53,703 nucleotides of DNA from CAITUY01 sp964611575 (GCA_964611575.1 CAZTAJ010000015.1:1-53703), one strand, 5' to 3'; positions 1 through 9,158 are shown, counted from the stretch's first letter. The notes: generated from the letters alone by a model not told the origin. Program-made: numbers and translations.

Positions 1-71
1 CCGGCATACCGGAGGCCGGCGCCACGTCCCGCTTCTACCGCATCCGTGCCGTGGTACCGCTGGCCGAGTAA
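1..71 (+). CDS. 3' end of a protein of unknown function (left-edge partial)
   Basis: The frame starting at base 3 is open to a TAA at 69-71 and ends in 'SRFYRIRAVVPLAE'. Only 22 residues are in the window, so no family can be assigned. An 'a-x-S-R/F-F-Y-R' stretch close to the stop is a common ending of large secreted Verrucomicrobia/Kiritimatiellota proteins (autotransporter-like or Ig/FN3-rich), recalled from general knowledge. The gene points toward the convergent URO-D gene. Confidence 0.45.
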   Translation, partial: GIPEAGATSRFYRIRAVVPLAE

Positions 72-135
72 CCCGACCGTGCGGTGACGGGGGCAATCCA
101 GCTCGCTAAGGCGATGCCCGTGAAGGTCCACGGCT

Positions 136-1272
136 CTACGCCCGGTACACCAGGGCCCGGTCAGGCGTCGTCCCCAGCCCAAGGATCTCGTGCCGCAACC
201 GCAGGTAAGTCAGGAAGTTCTCGAAGCTGACATCGGCCGGGCAGCAATGGTCCAACGTGGGAATGTAACCGCCGCGTTCCATGGCCGGGCGCACGCGCTC
301 AAGTTCCGTTGCGATGGCCTTCTCGCCCCCCGTAAGCCGGTGCTTGTGAATGCCGCCGATCCAGGTGGCTTGCCGGCCGTAGGACGCCTGCAGTTCGTTG
401 ATATCCATACCGGCCTGCACCTCAAGCGGCCAGAAGAGATTCACGCCACCCTCGATCCAGAGCGGCAGCAACGCATCGATGTTGCCGTCGGAGTCGACCG
501 AAATTTGCCGATACCCGTAGCGGGACGCCAGGTCCGCGACGCGCCGATAGCGCGGTAGGGCGAATTCCCGGAAGATGGAGGGACTGACCATCGGGCCATT
601 CTTGAAGCAGATGTCCTCCCAGAAGTGCAGGCAGTCGAGCGGGATGCCCTGCTCGCCAAAGTAACGAATCTGGCGTTCGGCGGAGCGGCATTGCGTTTCC
701 AGCAGGTCTTCGAACCATTCGGGATCGTCGTAGGGCAGCATCGCGAAGGCTTCGAACCCCAGCCAGTTGCGAGGATTTCCGAGAAGTGAACCGGCGCCCA
801 AGCGCACCGGCACATCGGCCGTCCGCGCCTGCGAAAGCATCGCCGCCACGGCCGGGTCAGCGGGGGAAAGCAGTGGGCCCTCCACATCCAGCCACGCTTT
901 GAGCCGTTCCCATTCGGCGCGATCGCGCACCGCTGGACGGACCTCATGGGGAATGCTCTTGTGCCAGCCCTTGTTGTCCTCGATGATTGAACCATCCCCC
1001 AGGCGCTTGGTGACGGTCGTTTCGGTCTCTTCAAGGACTTCCTCCTTGAACAGCGTCGGTTTGACGGGGGCCCCGACACTCACGCACAGGTAGTAATGAT
1101 CCAGGCCGAAGACGTCACACCATTCGTCGTAGCGGCGTGGGTCCAACGCCGGATTCAGCCCCTCCCCCAGCCAGCGTTCATAGGCCGCCATCAGCGGGCC
1201 GTTGTCCATGTTCGGCGGTTTCACGCCGGGGGTTCCGTCAACAAACTGCCGGTATCGTTCGCGTTGGTTCAC
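136..1272 (-). CDS. Uroporphyrinogen decarboxylase (URO-D) family protein
   Basis: A 378-residue protein with the URO-D/MtaA fold pattern. It starts 'NQRERYRQFVDG', has a central 'LHFWEDICFKNGPMVSP' and 'SVDSDGNIDALLP' blocks, and near the end 'TWIGGIHKH' and 'YIPTLDHCCPADVS', the typical family motifs for the barrel core. The start is taken as GTG at 1270-1272 because GGAG lies 9 bases upstream; the frame is open further upstream but that part has no URO-D similarity. Family members include true HemE but also methyltransferases that move methyl groups between corrinoid proteins and thiols. No haem genes are nearby and the sequence resembles the divergent non-HemE branch, so a methyltransfer or sugar-associated role is more likely than haem synthesis. 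A second member lies at 37426-38421. Confidence 0.85.
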   Translation of the reverse strand: MNQRERYRQFVDGTPGVKPPNMDNGPLMAAYERWLGEGLNPALDPRRYDEWCDVFGLDHYYLCVSVGAPVKPTLFKEEVLEETETTVTKRLGDGSIIEDNKGWHKSIPHEVRPAVRDRAEWERLKAWLDVEGPLLSPADPAVAAMLSQARTADVPVRLGAGSLLGNPRNWLGFEAFAMLPYDDPEWFEDLLETQCRSAERQIRYFGEQGIPLDCLHFWEDICFKNGPMVSPSIFREFALPRYRRVADLASRYGYRQISVDSDGNIDALLPLWIEGGVNLFWPLEVQAGMDINELQASYGRQATWIGGIHKHRLTGGEKAIATELERVRPAMERGGYIPTLDHCCPADVSFENFLTYLRLRHEILGLGTTPDRALVYRA

Positions 1273-1440
1273 GTTGTCTAGCTCCTGCGTTCGTCCTGAA
1301 GGTGCGCGCTTTGGCGTGCAAGAAAATGCCTGAACAGAGGCGGAAACACAATCACGATGGTGAGCCCCCCGGCCTTCACGGGCGCAAGGCAGTTCCGTGG
1401 GTCTTCCTCTCACACGTCGATTTGACTGGAACAGTCGGTC

Positions 1441-1552
1441 TTGGACAGGATGCACAGGATGGTGCGGGATTTGGGTTGCCGTTGCCGACACAGGTCCTTC
1501 CCATCCGTCTGCTGCACCGAAATCCCTGTAAACTCCTGTCAATCCTGTCAAA
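1441..1552. repeat. Inverted pair of ACAGGAT-rich repeat arms in the gap upstream of the URO-D gene
   Basis: The gap 1273-1594 has no convincing gene. It holds two arms of about 32 bases, 1441-1472 and 1520-1552. The left arm reads GGACAGGATGCACAGGAT and ends GGGATTT. The reverse complement of the right arm reads TTTGACAGGATTGACAGGA and also ends GGGATTT. The arms are imperfect inverted copies (about 75% by eye, with one gap), separated by 47 bases. Tandem 'ACAGGAT' units spaced by two to three bases are a known kind of bacterial dispersed intergenic repeat. The function is unknown; transcripts could fold into a long imperfect hairpin. Confidence 0.55.
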
Positions 1553-1594
1553 CGATTCCCGAGGCGGAGCCCGGAGGGGCCTTACGCCCCGGCC

Positions 1595-4009
1595 TCACCA
1601 GCTCCAGGCGCCGCCGCCTCTGATGGTGACCTGCCTGTGTGAGGAGGTGGAGGGCGCGGGCGCGCTCAGCAACCGCGCCTTGACGTCGGCAGGCAGGGAA
1701 GACGCCGTGACCCATGCTCGGGCGTTTGCCGAGTCGGAGCGCAGCCACGAACGCGCCGTTTCCTCCATCACGCGCTGCCGGTCCTGGACGTCCTGCAGCG
1801 TCTCGGCCCAGCGCATGGCCAGGGCGGGGTTGGTGCGCTGGACGGTGCTGACATAGCCGCGGATGGCAGCTTCGCGCGGCTTGCCCGCAGCCAGGGTCTG
1901 CAACCACTCGGCGGCGGCAACCGGGTCGCCGTCCGACCAGGCGCTGGCCACAGTCCCGAGCGCCGTGCCGCGCACGTCCTCGTTCTGAAACCCCTGCGTC
2001 CAGACGGCGGCGGCGACGGGATCACAACGCGCCCACTGGGCGGCCACCGCCAACGCCGCCTTGTTCTGCAGATCGCCGGCATTCAACCGGGACACGTAGT
2101 CCGCCGCCTGGACGGGCTCGTACTGCGCCCAAGCCCCCAAGGCCGACGGCAACATGGCGGTCACGTCCGCGGCCGGGCGGGTGGCCACCCACGACACGGC
2201 CGCCACGGGGTCGTTGTTGGCCCACTGGGACACCAGGGATTGCAGCGAACTTGAGTGGTCGTCGCCCGGCTGCTGGGCAAAGAACTCCGCCGCGCCGACA
2301 GGGTCCAACTGCACCCACCGGTAACTCAGGTTCCGCAAGCCGTTGCGCCGGGCAGCCCCGTCGGGCAACTCGCCCACCCACTGGAGCGCCCCCTCAAGAT
2401 CGCTGTTGGCCCATTGCGACACCAGGGAGACGATCCCGTCGTCGCGAATCTGCCCATCGGGGAGACCCGTCATGAACTCCGCCACCAGGCGTGGGTTGCC
2501 CATGGCCAGCGGCGAGTAACCGAGTTGCTGGACGGCATTCCGCTGGGCAGACCCGCCGGGCAGTTTCAACACCCAGTCCAGGGCTTTCGCGGAGTCAAGC
2601 TGAGCCCAGGCGGAGACGATGGAGCCGACGACATTCTGCCGCGCTTCCCCGGCGGGCAGGGAATCGGCGAGAGCGGCGGCCCCGGCCGGATCGAGGCGCG
2701 CCATGGACGAGATCGCCGCCTGCAGGGCGGTCTGGCGGTCGCGCCCGGCCGGCAGCGACTGCGCCCACGCCAGGGCGGCCTGGGGATCGCCTGATGCCCA
2801 CGTGTTGACGATGGCGGACAGGGCGCCGTTGCGGGCACTGCCGACCGGCAGGGTGACGGCGAAATCCACGGCGCCTTTGGGATCCGTGGCGCCCCAGGTG
2901 TAGGACGCGACGGAAACGGCCTGCTGTTTGAGGGGGCCGTCGGGCAACTGCTTCAGCCACGCCGATGCCGCCGCGATGTCGCTGCCGCACCACGCGTTCA
3001 GCAACAGGCTGAGCGCGTTCTGCTGATTCTGCCCCGACGGCATGGCCGTGACCAGGGCCGCCGCGCGCGAGGGATTCGTCTGTGCCAGCGCGGCGACGAG
3101 ACCCCGGGTGGCGCTGGCCCGCAGCACCGTGTTGGTCAGGGACGCCACCCACTGTTCGGCCGCCGGGAAGTCCCGCTGCGCCCACTGGTTGACCACCATC
3201 TGCACGATGCCGTCACGCTGGTAATCCGCCCGCAGGCCCGTGAGCCGGGCCGCGGCAGCCGCCGGATCCTGGGCAACCCAGCCATTGAAAAGCGCGTAGG
3301 CGTACTCGGTCTCGAGTGGGGGGGCAAACGCCCGGATCAGCCGAATCGCGATCTCGGGCTTGGCCTGGGCCAGGGTGGACAGGGCGTTGCGCAAGACCCG
3401 CAGGCGAAGCGCCGGCTGGTCCAGGCCCGTCAACCATTGCTCGGCGGCTGCCGGGTCTGCCGCGGCCCACACCTGGATGACCGCACCGATGCAAGTCGCC
3501 TTGTCCTGAAACGAGGCGATTGACACCGCATACCGCAGTGCGCCGGCCGGGTCGGTGGACGCCATGCGCTTGAGCACGGCTTGGACATAGGCCAGACGCA
3601 GGGATCGATCGGGAATACGATCGGCCAGGGCCAGCGCCGCCCGGCAGTCCGACGGAATCATGCCGGCCGCCAGTTGTTCAAGCGCCTGCCGTCGTTCGTA
3701 GTCCTTGCCCGCCCGCAGCGCCGCCTCGATGGCCGCGGGTATGTCGGCAAGCATGACCGCCTTCACGGAGGCATTGGTGACGGCGAGGGCAACCTCGAGC
3801 GCGGGCAAGGGCCCGCTGGACGGCCGTTCCCCCCCGGCGCCGGCCGTCGGCTGGCCGGGGCCGCCGACGCTCACGGCCATCGCGGGACGCCCGGGAACCC
3901 GGCCCGCGCGCATCACCGCCGGTCCGGCAGGCCGCACCAGGCAAACCGCCACCACGCCGAAGACGATGCCAACTCCCAGAACACTGCCGTAACGGACCAA
4001 CGGATGCAT
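1595..4009 (-). CDS. Membrane-anchored protein of about 18-20 helical 'WA-x-x-DP-x-A-A' repeats
   Basis: An 804-residue protein. An N-terminal hydrophobic stretch ('GSVLGVGIVFGVVAVCLV', residues about 8-25) would anchor or export it. From about residue 75 to 780 it consists of degenerate repeats of about 36 residues with the theme 'W-A-x-x-D-P-x-A-A-x-x-W-x-x-x-L-P-x-G-x-x-R', e.g. 'WASGDPQAALAWAQSLPAG' and 'WAQLDSAKALDWVLKLPGG'. Helix pairs with conserved W, DP and LP positions suggest an alpha-solenoid related to TPR/HEAT/Sel1 proteins. The exact family was not recognised; such proteins are recurrent in PVC genomes. The start is the ATG at 4007-4009, which has GGGAGAGG 5 bases upstream. The frame is open upstream to a TTG overlapping the ribokinase stop. 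It follows the ribokinase gene by 17 bases, probably in one transcript. Confidence 0.75.
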   Translation of the reverse strand: MHPLVRYGSVLGVGIVFGVVAVCLVRPAGPAVMRAGRVPGRPAMAVSVGGPGQPTAGAGGERPSSGPLPALEVALAVTNASVKAVMLADIPAAIEAALRAGKDYERRQALEQLAAGMIPSDCRAALALADRIPDRSLRLAYVQAVLKRMASTDPAGALRYAVSIASFQDKATCIGAVIQVWAAADPAAAEQWLTGLDQPALRLRVLRNALSTLAQAKPEIAIRLIRAFAPPLETEYAYALFNGWVAQDPAAAAARLTGLRADYQRDGIVQMVVNQWAQRDFPAAEQWVASLTNTVLRASATRGLVAALAQTNPSRAAALVTAMPSGQNQQNALSLLLNAWCGSDIAAASAWLKQLPDGPLKQQAVSVASYTWGATDPKGAVDFAVTLPVGSARNGALSAIVNTWASGDPQAALAWAQSLPAGRDRQTALQAAISSMARLDPAGAAALADSLPAGEARQNVVGSIVSAWAQLDSAKALDWVLKLPGGSAQRNAVQQLGYSPLAMGNPRLVAEFMTGLPDGQIRDDGIVSLVSQWANSDLEGALQWVGELPDGAARRNGLRNLSYRWVQLDPVGAAEFFAQQPGDDHSSSLQSLVSQWANNDPVAAVSWVATRPAADVTAMLPSALGAWAQYEPVQAADYVSRLNAGDLQNKAALAVAAQWARCDPVAAAVWTQGFQNEDVRGTALGTVASAWSDGDPVAAAEWLQTLAAGKPREAAIRGYVSTVQRTNPALAMRWAETLQDVQDRQRVMEETARSWLRSDSANARAWVTASSLPADVKARLLSAPAPSTSSHRQVTIRGGGAWSW

Positions 4010-4026
4010 CAGGGCCTCTCCCATAT

Positions 4027-4935
4027 TCAAACGATACCCGATACCACCTTATCGAGCATGAATTTCCGGACAGCCGCGGCATCGGGTATGGAATCCATGG
4101 CGCCGCGACGGGTCACACAGAGGGCGGCAGCCGCACAGGCGGTCTGCAGACAGCGCTCCGGTGCCAGCCCCTCGCAACGTCCGGCCAGGTAGTAACCGAT
4201 GAAGGTATCGCCGGCGGCCGTGGTATCGACTGCCTTTACCTTGAATGCGGGCATGCCCGTCTCGCCCTCCGGGGTGCGGACAATGACGCCCCTCGCCCCC
4301 AACGTGAGGACAATATCCATGCGGGGGAACCGCCCGGCCAGGATCTTGAGCATCCGGTTCGTTCCCGTGGCACCCGAAAGACCGGCCGCCTCGGGTTCGT
4401 TCAGGATCAGCATGCTCACCCGGTCAAGCGGATAGGCGGATACGGATTTGTCCATGGGGGCTGGGTTCAGGCAGACGCGCAGTCCTTGCCGATGCGCCGT
4501 CCGGATGATGTACGGAATATCGTTGATCTCGTTCTGCAGCAGCACGAGATCGCCTTCGCCGAAATGAGCCAGCGTGTCGTCGATGTCGCGGCGGACAATC
4601 TGCCGATTGGCGCCGGGGTGCAGGACAATCGCGTTCTCGCCGGCAGCATCGACCTGGATCACGGCGTGGCCGCTGGGCCCATCGACCGTCCGGACGAAGC
4701 GAGTCTTCACGCCGAGACCGCGGAGTTTCTTCACGAGCCAGGTGCCGTCTTTGCCGACCTTTCCGGCATGCCAGACGGGGGCGCCCGCCCTGGCCAGAGC
4801 GGCTGACTGGTTGGCCCCCTTGCCGCCGGCGAAGGTCTCAAGCGCTCCGCTGGAAAGGGTTTCGCCCGGACGCACAATGCGAGGCACCCGGTAAACCCGG
4901 TCGATATTCAACGAACCGAAATTCAGAATCTTCAT
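4027..4935 (-). CDS. rbsK: Ribokinase / PfkB-family sugar kinase
   Basis: A 302-residue protein of normal ribokinase length. It has the PfkB N-terminal signature 'FAGGKGANQSAALARAG' (residues about 35-51), the 'NEPEA' NxxE motif for Mg-phosphate handling (about 179-183), 'TLGARGV', and the catalytic anion-hole motif 'DTTAAGDTFIGYY' (about 237-249). The canonical form of the last motif is DTxGAGD; here the first Gly is Ala, a tolerated variation. The start ATG has AAGGGG about 6 bases upstream. It would phosphorylate ribose or a related sugar or nucleoside in the cytoplasm. It is followed at 17 bases by the solenoid protein gene. The exact substrate cannot be told from sequence, so the symbol is provisional. 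Confidence 0.88.
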   Translation of the reverse strand: MKILNFGSLNIDRVYRVPRIVRPGETLSSGALETFAGGKGANQSAALARAGAPVWHAGKVGKDGTWLVKKLRGLGVKTRFVRTVDGPSGHAVIQVDAAGENAIVLHPGANRQIVRRDIDDTLAHFGEGDLVLLQNEINDIPYIIRTAHRQGLRVCLNPAPMDKSVSAYPLDRVSMLILNEPEAAGLSGATGTNRMLKILAGRFPRMDIVLTLGARGVIVRTPEGETGMPAFKVKAVDTTAAGDTFIGYYLAGRCEGLAPERCLQTACAAAALCVTRRGAMDSIPDAAAVRKFMLDKVVSGIV

Positions 4936-5250
4936 GGCTGCCCCTTATCTGAACGCGACGTCCCCTTCCGTCAAGACCAGACTTGGCCCGCCTCGTGCAA
5001 CGCCGTACCGAAGCCTTGGCGTCCCATAGGGCCGCCCAGGCTGAAGCCGTTCGGGCGAAACGCAGGAATGCACGGCTTTCCTAAGGCGGACTATCCTCCG
5101 CAACCCAGACTAAACAGTCAGAAGCCCGCAGCCTATCAAACTGCATCCTGAACGAATGATCCGGCTTGATGCGGATCGATGCGTGCGATTATATGGTGGC
5201 TGTATTTCCGCCGCGGCGAGGCGATGAACAATCCGGAGGGACGGTCGCAC
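4936..5250. other. Intergenic region without a convincing gene
   Basis: This stretch lies between the divergent ribokinase and polygalacturonase-like genes. The open frames here are short, lack family similarity and overlap one another. It must contain the ribokinase promoter; the only promoter-like sequence I can point to faces right and is listed separately. Confidence 0.5.
5166..5194 (+). promoter_or_regulatory. Candidate sigma-70-like promoter upstream of the 5251 leader and the GH28-like gene
   Basis: TTGATG at 5166-5171 and TTATAT at 5189-5194 are separated by 17 bases. The local AT content is raised compared with the flanks. This is a match to the general consensus only and the phylum's own consensus is not known. 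Confidence 0.3.
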
Positions 5251-5391
5251 ATGTCCGACATTTCACTGCTCACCGAAACGGCCATCGCCCATCACATCGT
5301 CACTTGCACATCTACGCAACCGCAACGGCCGCCAACCGGCACCCAAACGCCAATGAACCCGTCTATGCGCTCGACGATTGTCAGTCGATGA
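5251..5391 (+). pseudogene. Short reading frame with a leader shared with the sialidase remnant at 8251
   Basis: ATG at 5251 has GGAGGGA about 10 bases upstream and opens a 46-codon frame starting 'MSDISLLTETAIAHHIV'. The frame at 8251 starts 'MSVLALLTETTVAH'. The shared LLTET-(A/T)-(I/V)-AH block is encoded with mostly third-position differences, so the two look like protein-level relatives. After about 18 residues the frame loses any recognisable pattern, suggesting the 5' end of a gene whose remainder has been lost. It could also be a true leader peptide before the 5488 gene. Confidence 0.35.
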
Positions 5392-5487
5392 CGTGTTCTG
5401 GCGGCAGACACAGCAGATTCGTATTTTCGAATTGTCATCTTCGGTCTTGATTGGTACGTAAACGCTGCTTGCCGTCGAAGATCAATC

Positions 5488-8130
5488 ATGAGTACCAACG
5501 TCTTGAACCTGAAGATCCGAAGCAGCAAAGCAACCGTTCATTCAGCTCCGGCAGGCGCTGCACTCTCGGCCCGGTACAGCATGACGGTTGATGGTCAATC
5601 CTGCCCGGTCTACAAGTCGCCATGCAGCCATGTGCATTACGCCTACTTTGACATGACTGGCGAACCGGTGGACGTGGTGGTGAAGGCCGAGGACGACGGG
5701 TACTGGGATAAGGGTGTAGTCGCTCGCCCCCTGTCCAAAGGCATTGCCGTGCGCGCCGAGGGGCATTCCGCGAAGTTCAGCATTTCCACGCCCGGACAAC
5801 TCTCGCTGGAACGCGCCTGGATCACTGGCAACGATGTGGAGGCGGACGTTCTGTTCCTCTATGCCAATCCGCCTGCTGAACAACCGCCGCAGCCTGACGA
5901 TGAGAATGTGATCTACTTCGGCCCGGGCCTTCATGAAATCGACGGCGACATTACCATCCACAGCGGCATGACACTCTATATCGCCGGCGGCTCCATCGTC
6001 CGCGCCGGCGGTGTTCGTGCCACCAACGCCACTGACATCACGATCCGGGGACGAGGGGTGCTGGAGCTATCTCTCTCAGCCGATTGGGATCACTCGGTCA
6101 TTTTCAGACACTGCCGCAAAGTCACCATTGATGGCGTCGCGGTCTTCAGTCACAATGTCCCGCCGGGCAACTTCTATGGCCATCAGAATTTCCTGGTCGA
6201 TTGCGACGATGTCGTCATTCGGAACTATAAAACCGTCGGGACCAACGCCTGCGACGACGGCATCCACTTTATGGGCTGCGCCAATGTGACGGTGGAGGAC
6301 TGCTTCATTCGCAGCAATGACGACTGCCTGCCGATCTATTGCGACGCCTATGGCAAGAGCCACCGCCAGGAAGTGGGGGGCTATCTCGTGCGACGGTGCG
6401 TCTTTTGGCCGGTGTGGCAATCCGGCGTTTGCCGCATCGGCTGGGGAGACTACCCGTTGCCGACCAGTGCCAGGGGCATTGTGTTCCGCGATTGTGATGT
6501 CATTCACATGTACAAGGGCAACATGCCCGAACACGCCCTGCTGGACATGCGAGAGTTCGCCGGGCGTCCATCGCTGATTCAGGAAGTGATCTTTGAGAAC
6601 ATCCGAATGGAAGAGGTCGACACGCTCCTAACGGTCTATCATGATGAGAGTAAGTCGGCACGTCTGCGGAACATTCTTCTAAAGGATATTCAGATGGCAG
6701 AAGTGCCTTGGCGAACATCATTCAAGGGACGCAAGGGCAGCACCTTCTTCGGAAGTAACGACTTCGACGGCATCACGTTTCGGAACGTGACCGTCCAGGG
6801 TAAATCCATTCTGTCACCCGAGCAGATCGGCATGTGCCTGCAGGGTATTGCTGCGCTCGACATGACAGGCCTGAGCTTCCTGGATGCCGACGGAACGGAT
6901 CATTGCCCGGTCGCAAGGGTCAGTGCGACACCGATCTCCGGTCCAGCACCTCTGAACGTTCATTTTGATGCGACTGGCAGCTCAAGCCCGGTCGGCACGC
7001 TCGCCTCTTACGAGTGGGACTTTGGCGATGGTGAGATGGACACCGGCGCAAAGGTTAGTCACGTTTACCGAAAGCCTGGGCGTCATACCGTCCGGCTGAC
7101 CGTCCGTAATGACGAGGGCGTCCGGCGATCCACCGAGCTGAAATATGTCTACGTTGCCTCACGAGGGCTTCGAGGCGAATACTTTGCACGCAGCAACCTG
7201 ACGCAACATGCGGTGCAGACGGTGGACGCTTTGCCGGACCTGCACTGGGGACAGTTTCTGCCCTATCTGGAAGCCGGAGCCAGCGACTATTCAATCCGCT
7301 GGAGCGGTCTACTTACGGCCCGTTACTCCCAACGGTACACCTTTAGCCTGTCTTCCGGCGGCGGCGTTCGTCTGTGGGTGGATGGGAATCTACTGATCGA
7401 CCACTGGAATGCCCCCGGGGGCGGAACGGGAACAATCGATCTTCGGAACACTCAGCCAACCGAGTTGCGATTGGAGTACCGCGACCTGGCGCGACCAGGA
7501 TTCGTGAAACTCCTCTGGAGCAGCGACTCACAAGCGCAGGAAGTTGTTCCTTATGGGTGTCTCTGCCCGTGGAGTGCATCTGAAGCCACAACGCTCTCCG
7601 CACCTCCAACTGCTGCACCCCCCACAGCCGAGATTCAAGGCTTCCTCGGCGGGCCGGCACGACGGGGCGAGGTGGCGCCGGTGAATACCGAGTCCTGGAA
7701 TCGCATGAAACAGGCGGGCTACGAGTTCGTGCCGACGCGAGATATGATGGTGAACGCATTGGGGCGTGCCCTTGCAGGAGACTGGTCATGCGCCCATGTC
7801 GTGCGTCTCTGGAGCGTTGATAAACAAGAGGAACTGGCGACCATACCCGTGTGGATATCTTCACCGGTGGATAGGTTCGGCGCTCGACATGAATGGCTGC
7901 CTGCTCCGGTTCTGCTCCGAAAAGGCGTCTCTTACCGAATCACCTCGACGGAGTATGCCGGGCAGGATTGCCAGCTCACGCGTGGTGATCTGAGTGGGCA
8001 TTCCGATGCCGCAGTCATCACGCGCGGCGTTTCCATGACAAGCTATGATGGATTTCCCGAATATATCGATCCGCCTGGTGAAGGCGGCTCCGGTCCACCG
8101 ACGTTCTACGTCTCAAAGGGTGGTTCCTGA
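5488..8130 (+). CDS. Polygalacturonase-like (GH28/GH49-type beta-helix) protein with PKD, PA14 and C-terminal DUF4082-like domains
   Basis: An 880-residue protein. Residues about 130-470 form a right-handed beta-helix, seen as 'IYFGPGLHEIDGDITIHSG', 'TDITIRGRGVL', 'NVTVEDCFIRSNDDCLPIY'. The two acidic pairs expected for this clan are at D256-D257 ('ACDDGIH') and D278-D279 ('SNDDC'). The GH28 GHG and RIK motifs are not clearly present, so substrate and activity are uncertain. A PKD domain follows (about 473-557, 'YEWDFGDGEMDTGAKVSHVY'), then PA14 (about 559-690, 'LRGEYFARSNL', 'RLWVDGNLLIDHW') and a DUF4082-like sandwich (about 714-870). No signal peptide is evident at the ATG at 5488, and no strong ribosome site precedes it. 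GC is lower than in neighbours, a possible sign of transfer. It likely cleaves a uronic or other acidic glycan; PA14/PKD would bind sugar or the cell surface. Confidence 0.8.
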   Translation: MSTNVLNLKIRSSKATVHSAPAGAALSARYSMTVDGQSCPVYKSPCSHVHYAYFDMTGEPVDVVVKAEDDGYWDKGVVARPLSKGIAVRAEGHSAKFSISTPGQLSLERAWITGNDVEADVLFLYANPPAEQPPQPDDENVIYFGPGLHEIDGDITIHSGMTLYIAGGSIVRAGGVRATNATDITIRGRGVLELSLSADWDHSVIFRHCRKVTIDGVAVFSHNVPPGNFYGHQNFLVDCDDVVIRNYKTVGTNACDDGIHFMGCANVTVEDCFIRSNDDCLPIYCDAYGKSHRQEVGGYLVRRCVFWPVWQSGVCRIGWGDYPLPTSARGIVFRDCDVIHMYKGNMPEHALLDMREFAGRPSLIQEVIFENIRMEEVDTLLTVYHDESKSARLRNILLKDIQMAEVPWRTSFKGRKGSTFFGSNDFDGITFRNVTVQGKSILSPEQIGMCLQGIAALDMTGLSFLDADGTDHCPVARVSATPISGPAPLNVHFDATGSSSPVGTLASYEWDFGDGEMDTGAKVSHVYRKPGRHTVRLTVRNDEGVRRSTELKYVYVASRGLRGEYFARSNLTQHAVQTVDALPDLHWGQFLPYLEAGASDYSIRWSGLLTARYSQRYTFSLSSGGGVRLWVDGNLLIDHWNAPGGGTGTIDLRNTQPTELRLEYRDLARPGFVKLLWSSDSQAQEVVPYGCLCPWSASEATTLSAPPTAAPPTAEIQGFLGGPARRGEVAPVNTESWNRMKQAGYEFVPTRDMMVNALGRALAGDWSCAHVVRLWSVDKQEELATIPVWISSPVDRFGARHEWLPAPVLLRKGVSYRITSTEYAGQDCQLTRGDLSGHSDAAVITRGVSMTSYDGFPEYIDPPGEGGSGPPTFYVSKGGS

Positions 8131-8250
8131 CCAGCGCGTGGCGATTGTTCGAGCCACCGGCGGTGTACCCGAAGTGGCTTCTCCTATTGAAAAGCGATCG
8201 TAACGAATCAAGAGAAATGCATACTTCAATAACCAGATTCGAGGCCCTCA

Positions 8251-8767
8251 ATGTCTGTGCTAGCTCTTCTCACTGAAACAACCGTCGCCCACAAGGACAT
8301 GCTCGTGTCAGAGCTTCGTGCAGGACTGCGGGTAGATCGAGACTTGGCGCTGCTATTGGCCAGCCCCGCCATCACCGGGCAGGTCGTGCACATCGCCAGC
8401 GACTGGCTCTATGAGACCCGCGCGACGAAAACCCCGGGGGGCGATTACCTGCTGATGTTCCCCACCAACACCCGGGAGCGGCCCACCGGTGGCGCCCATT
8501 ACGGCCACTCGGGTTATCAGAAAAACAACGACATGGTCGCGTTCCGCTCGTCCGACCAGGGCAAGACCTGGGCGGTCGGACCGAACCCTCGCCACGGCGG
8601 CTGGTGTGTGCCACAGTTCAACCGCATGGACGAGGGCCGTCCCATCAACCTCGGCAACGGCGAGATCTACATGATGATCCGCACCTGCGAGGGACATCTC
8701 TGGGCCACCCGCAGCACCGATGACGGCAAGACGTGGGAGGCCCCCGCGCCGACGCCGCTGGCGGAGA
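8251..8767 (+). pseudogene. Sialidase (BNR/Asp-box) gene, 3'-truncated
   Basis: ATG at 8251 (GAGG 8-9 bases upstream) opens a 189-codon frame. Residues about 46-171 read as the N-terminal half of a six-bladed sialidase propeller: 'DWLYETRATKTPGGDYL', then Asp-boxes 'SSDQGKTW' (about 100-107) and 'STDDGKTWE' (about 155-163). Known proteins of this type are about 350-400 residues. Here the match stops near base 8765, where the sequence changes to an SGNH hydrolase in another frame, and the sialidase frame ends at 8820 with an arginine-rich nonsense tail. The first 40 residues ('LLTETTVAHKDML') match the 5251 fragment and may be a separate module. It was probably once an exported exo-sialidase or related glycan hydrolase. 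Confidence 0.7.
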
Positions 8768-9158
8768 TTGTTGCAGGACAAACTGCGTGCCGCCGGCGTC
8801 GCCTTCGAGTTCGTGGGTGAACTGGAGTTCGGCGCCTACGGCCGGGACGGCGTAGTGGACCCCGCGTTCTCGCCCCGCCACCATGGCCTGGCCGGCTTCG
8901 GCAACCAGGGCATTCTGGACGGCGGCGTGGTCCCCTCCCCCCCAGGATGTGCTCACCGCCCGCGGCGTCAGCGAGATCCGGGTCCCGGACATCGTTACCG
9001 TGCTGGCCGCCCTGCAGGCGGACGGCCATGCCGTCACCCTGGTGGATGTGCATGCCGCCCTAACCCCCTCCGACCTGCTTCCCGACGGCGTGCATCCGAA
9101 CGCCGACGGCATGCGCAAGATCGCCGAAACCTGGTGGCGGGGGTTGAATGGCGGATGA
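8768..9158 (+). pseudogene. SGNH/GDSL esterase remnant, internally deleted and frameshifted
   Basis: From 8768 the frame reads 'LLQDKLRAAGVAFEFVGE' and 'HHGLAGFGNQGILDGG', the region between blocks I and II of SGNH esterases. At a C-tract near 8935-8943 the frame shifts and continues to 9158 with 'TLVDVHAALTPSDL' and the block V motif 'LPDGVHPNADGMRKIAETWW' containing the catalytic Asp-His pair. Block I (GDS) and the middle with the oxyanion Asn are missing. About 130 residues remain of a normal 190-220. It lies directly against the truncated sialidase, so a deletion fused the two. Esterases of this type commonly remove acetyl groups from glycans. Confidence 0.75.
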
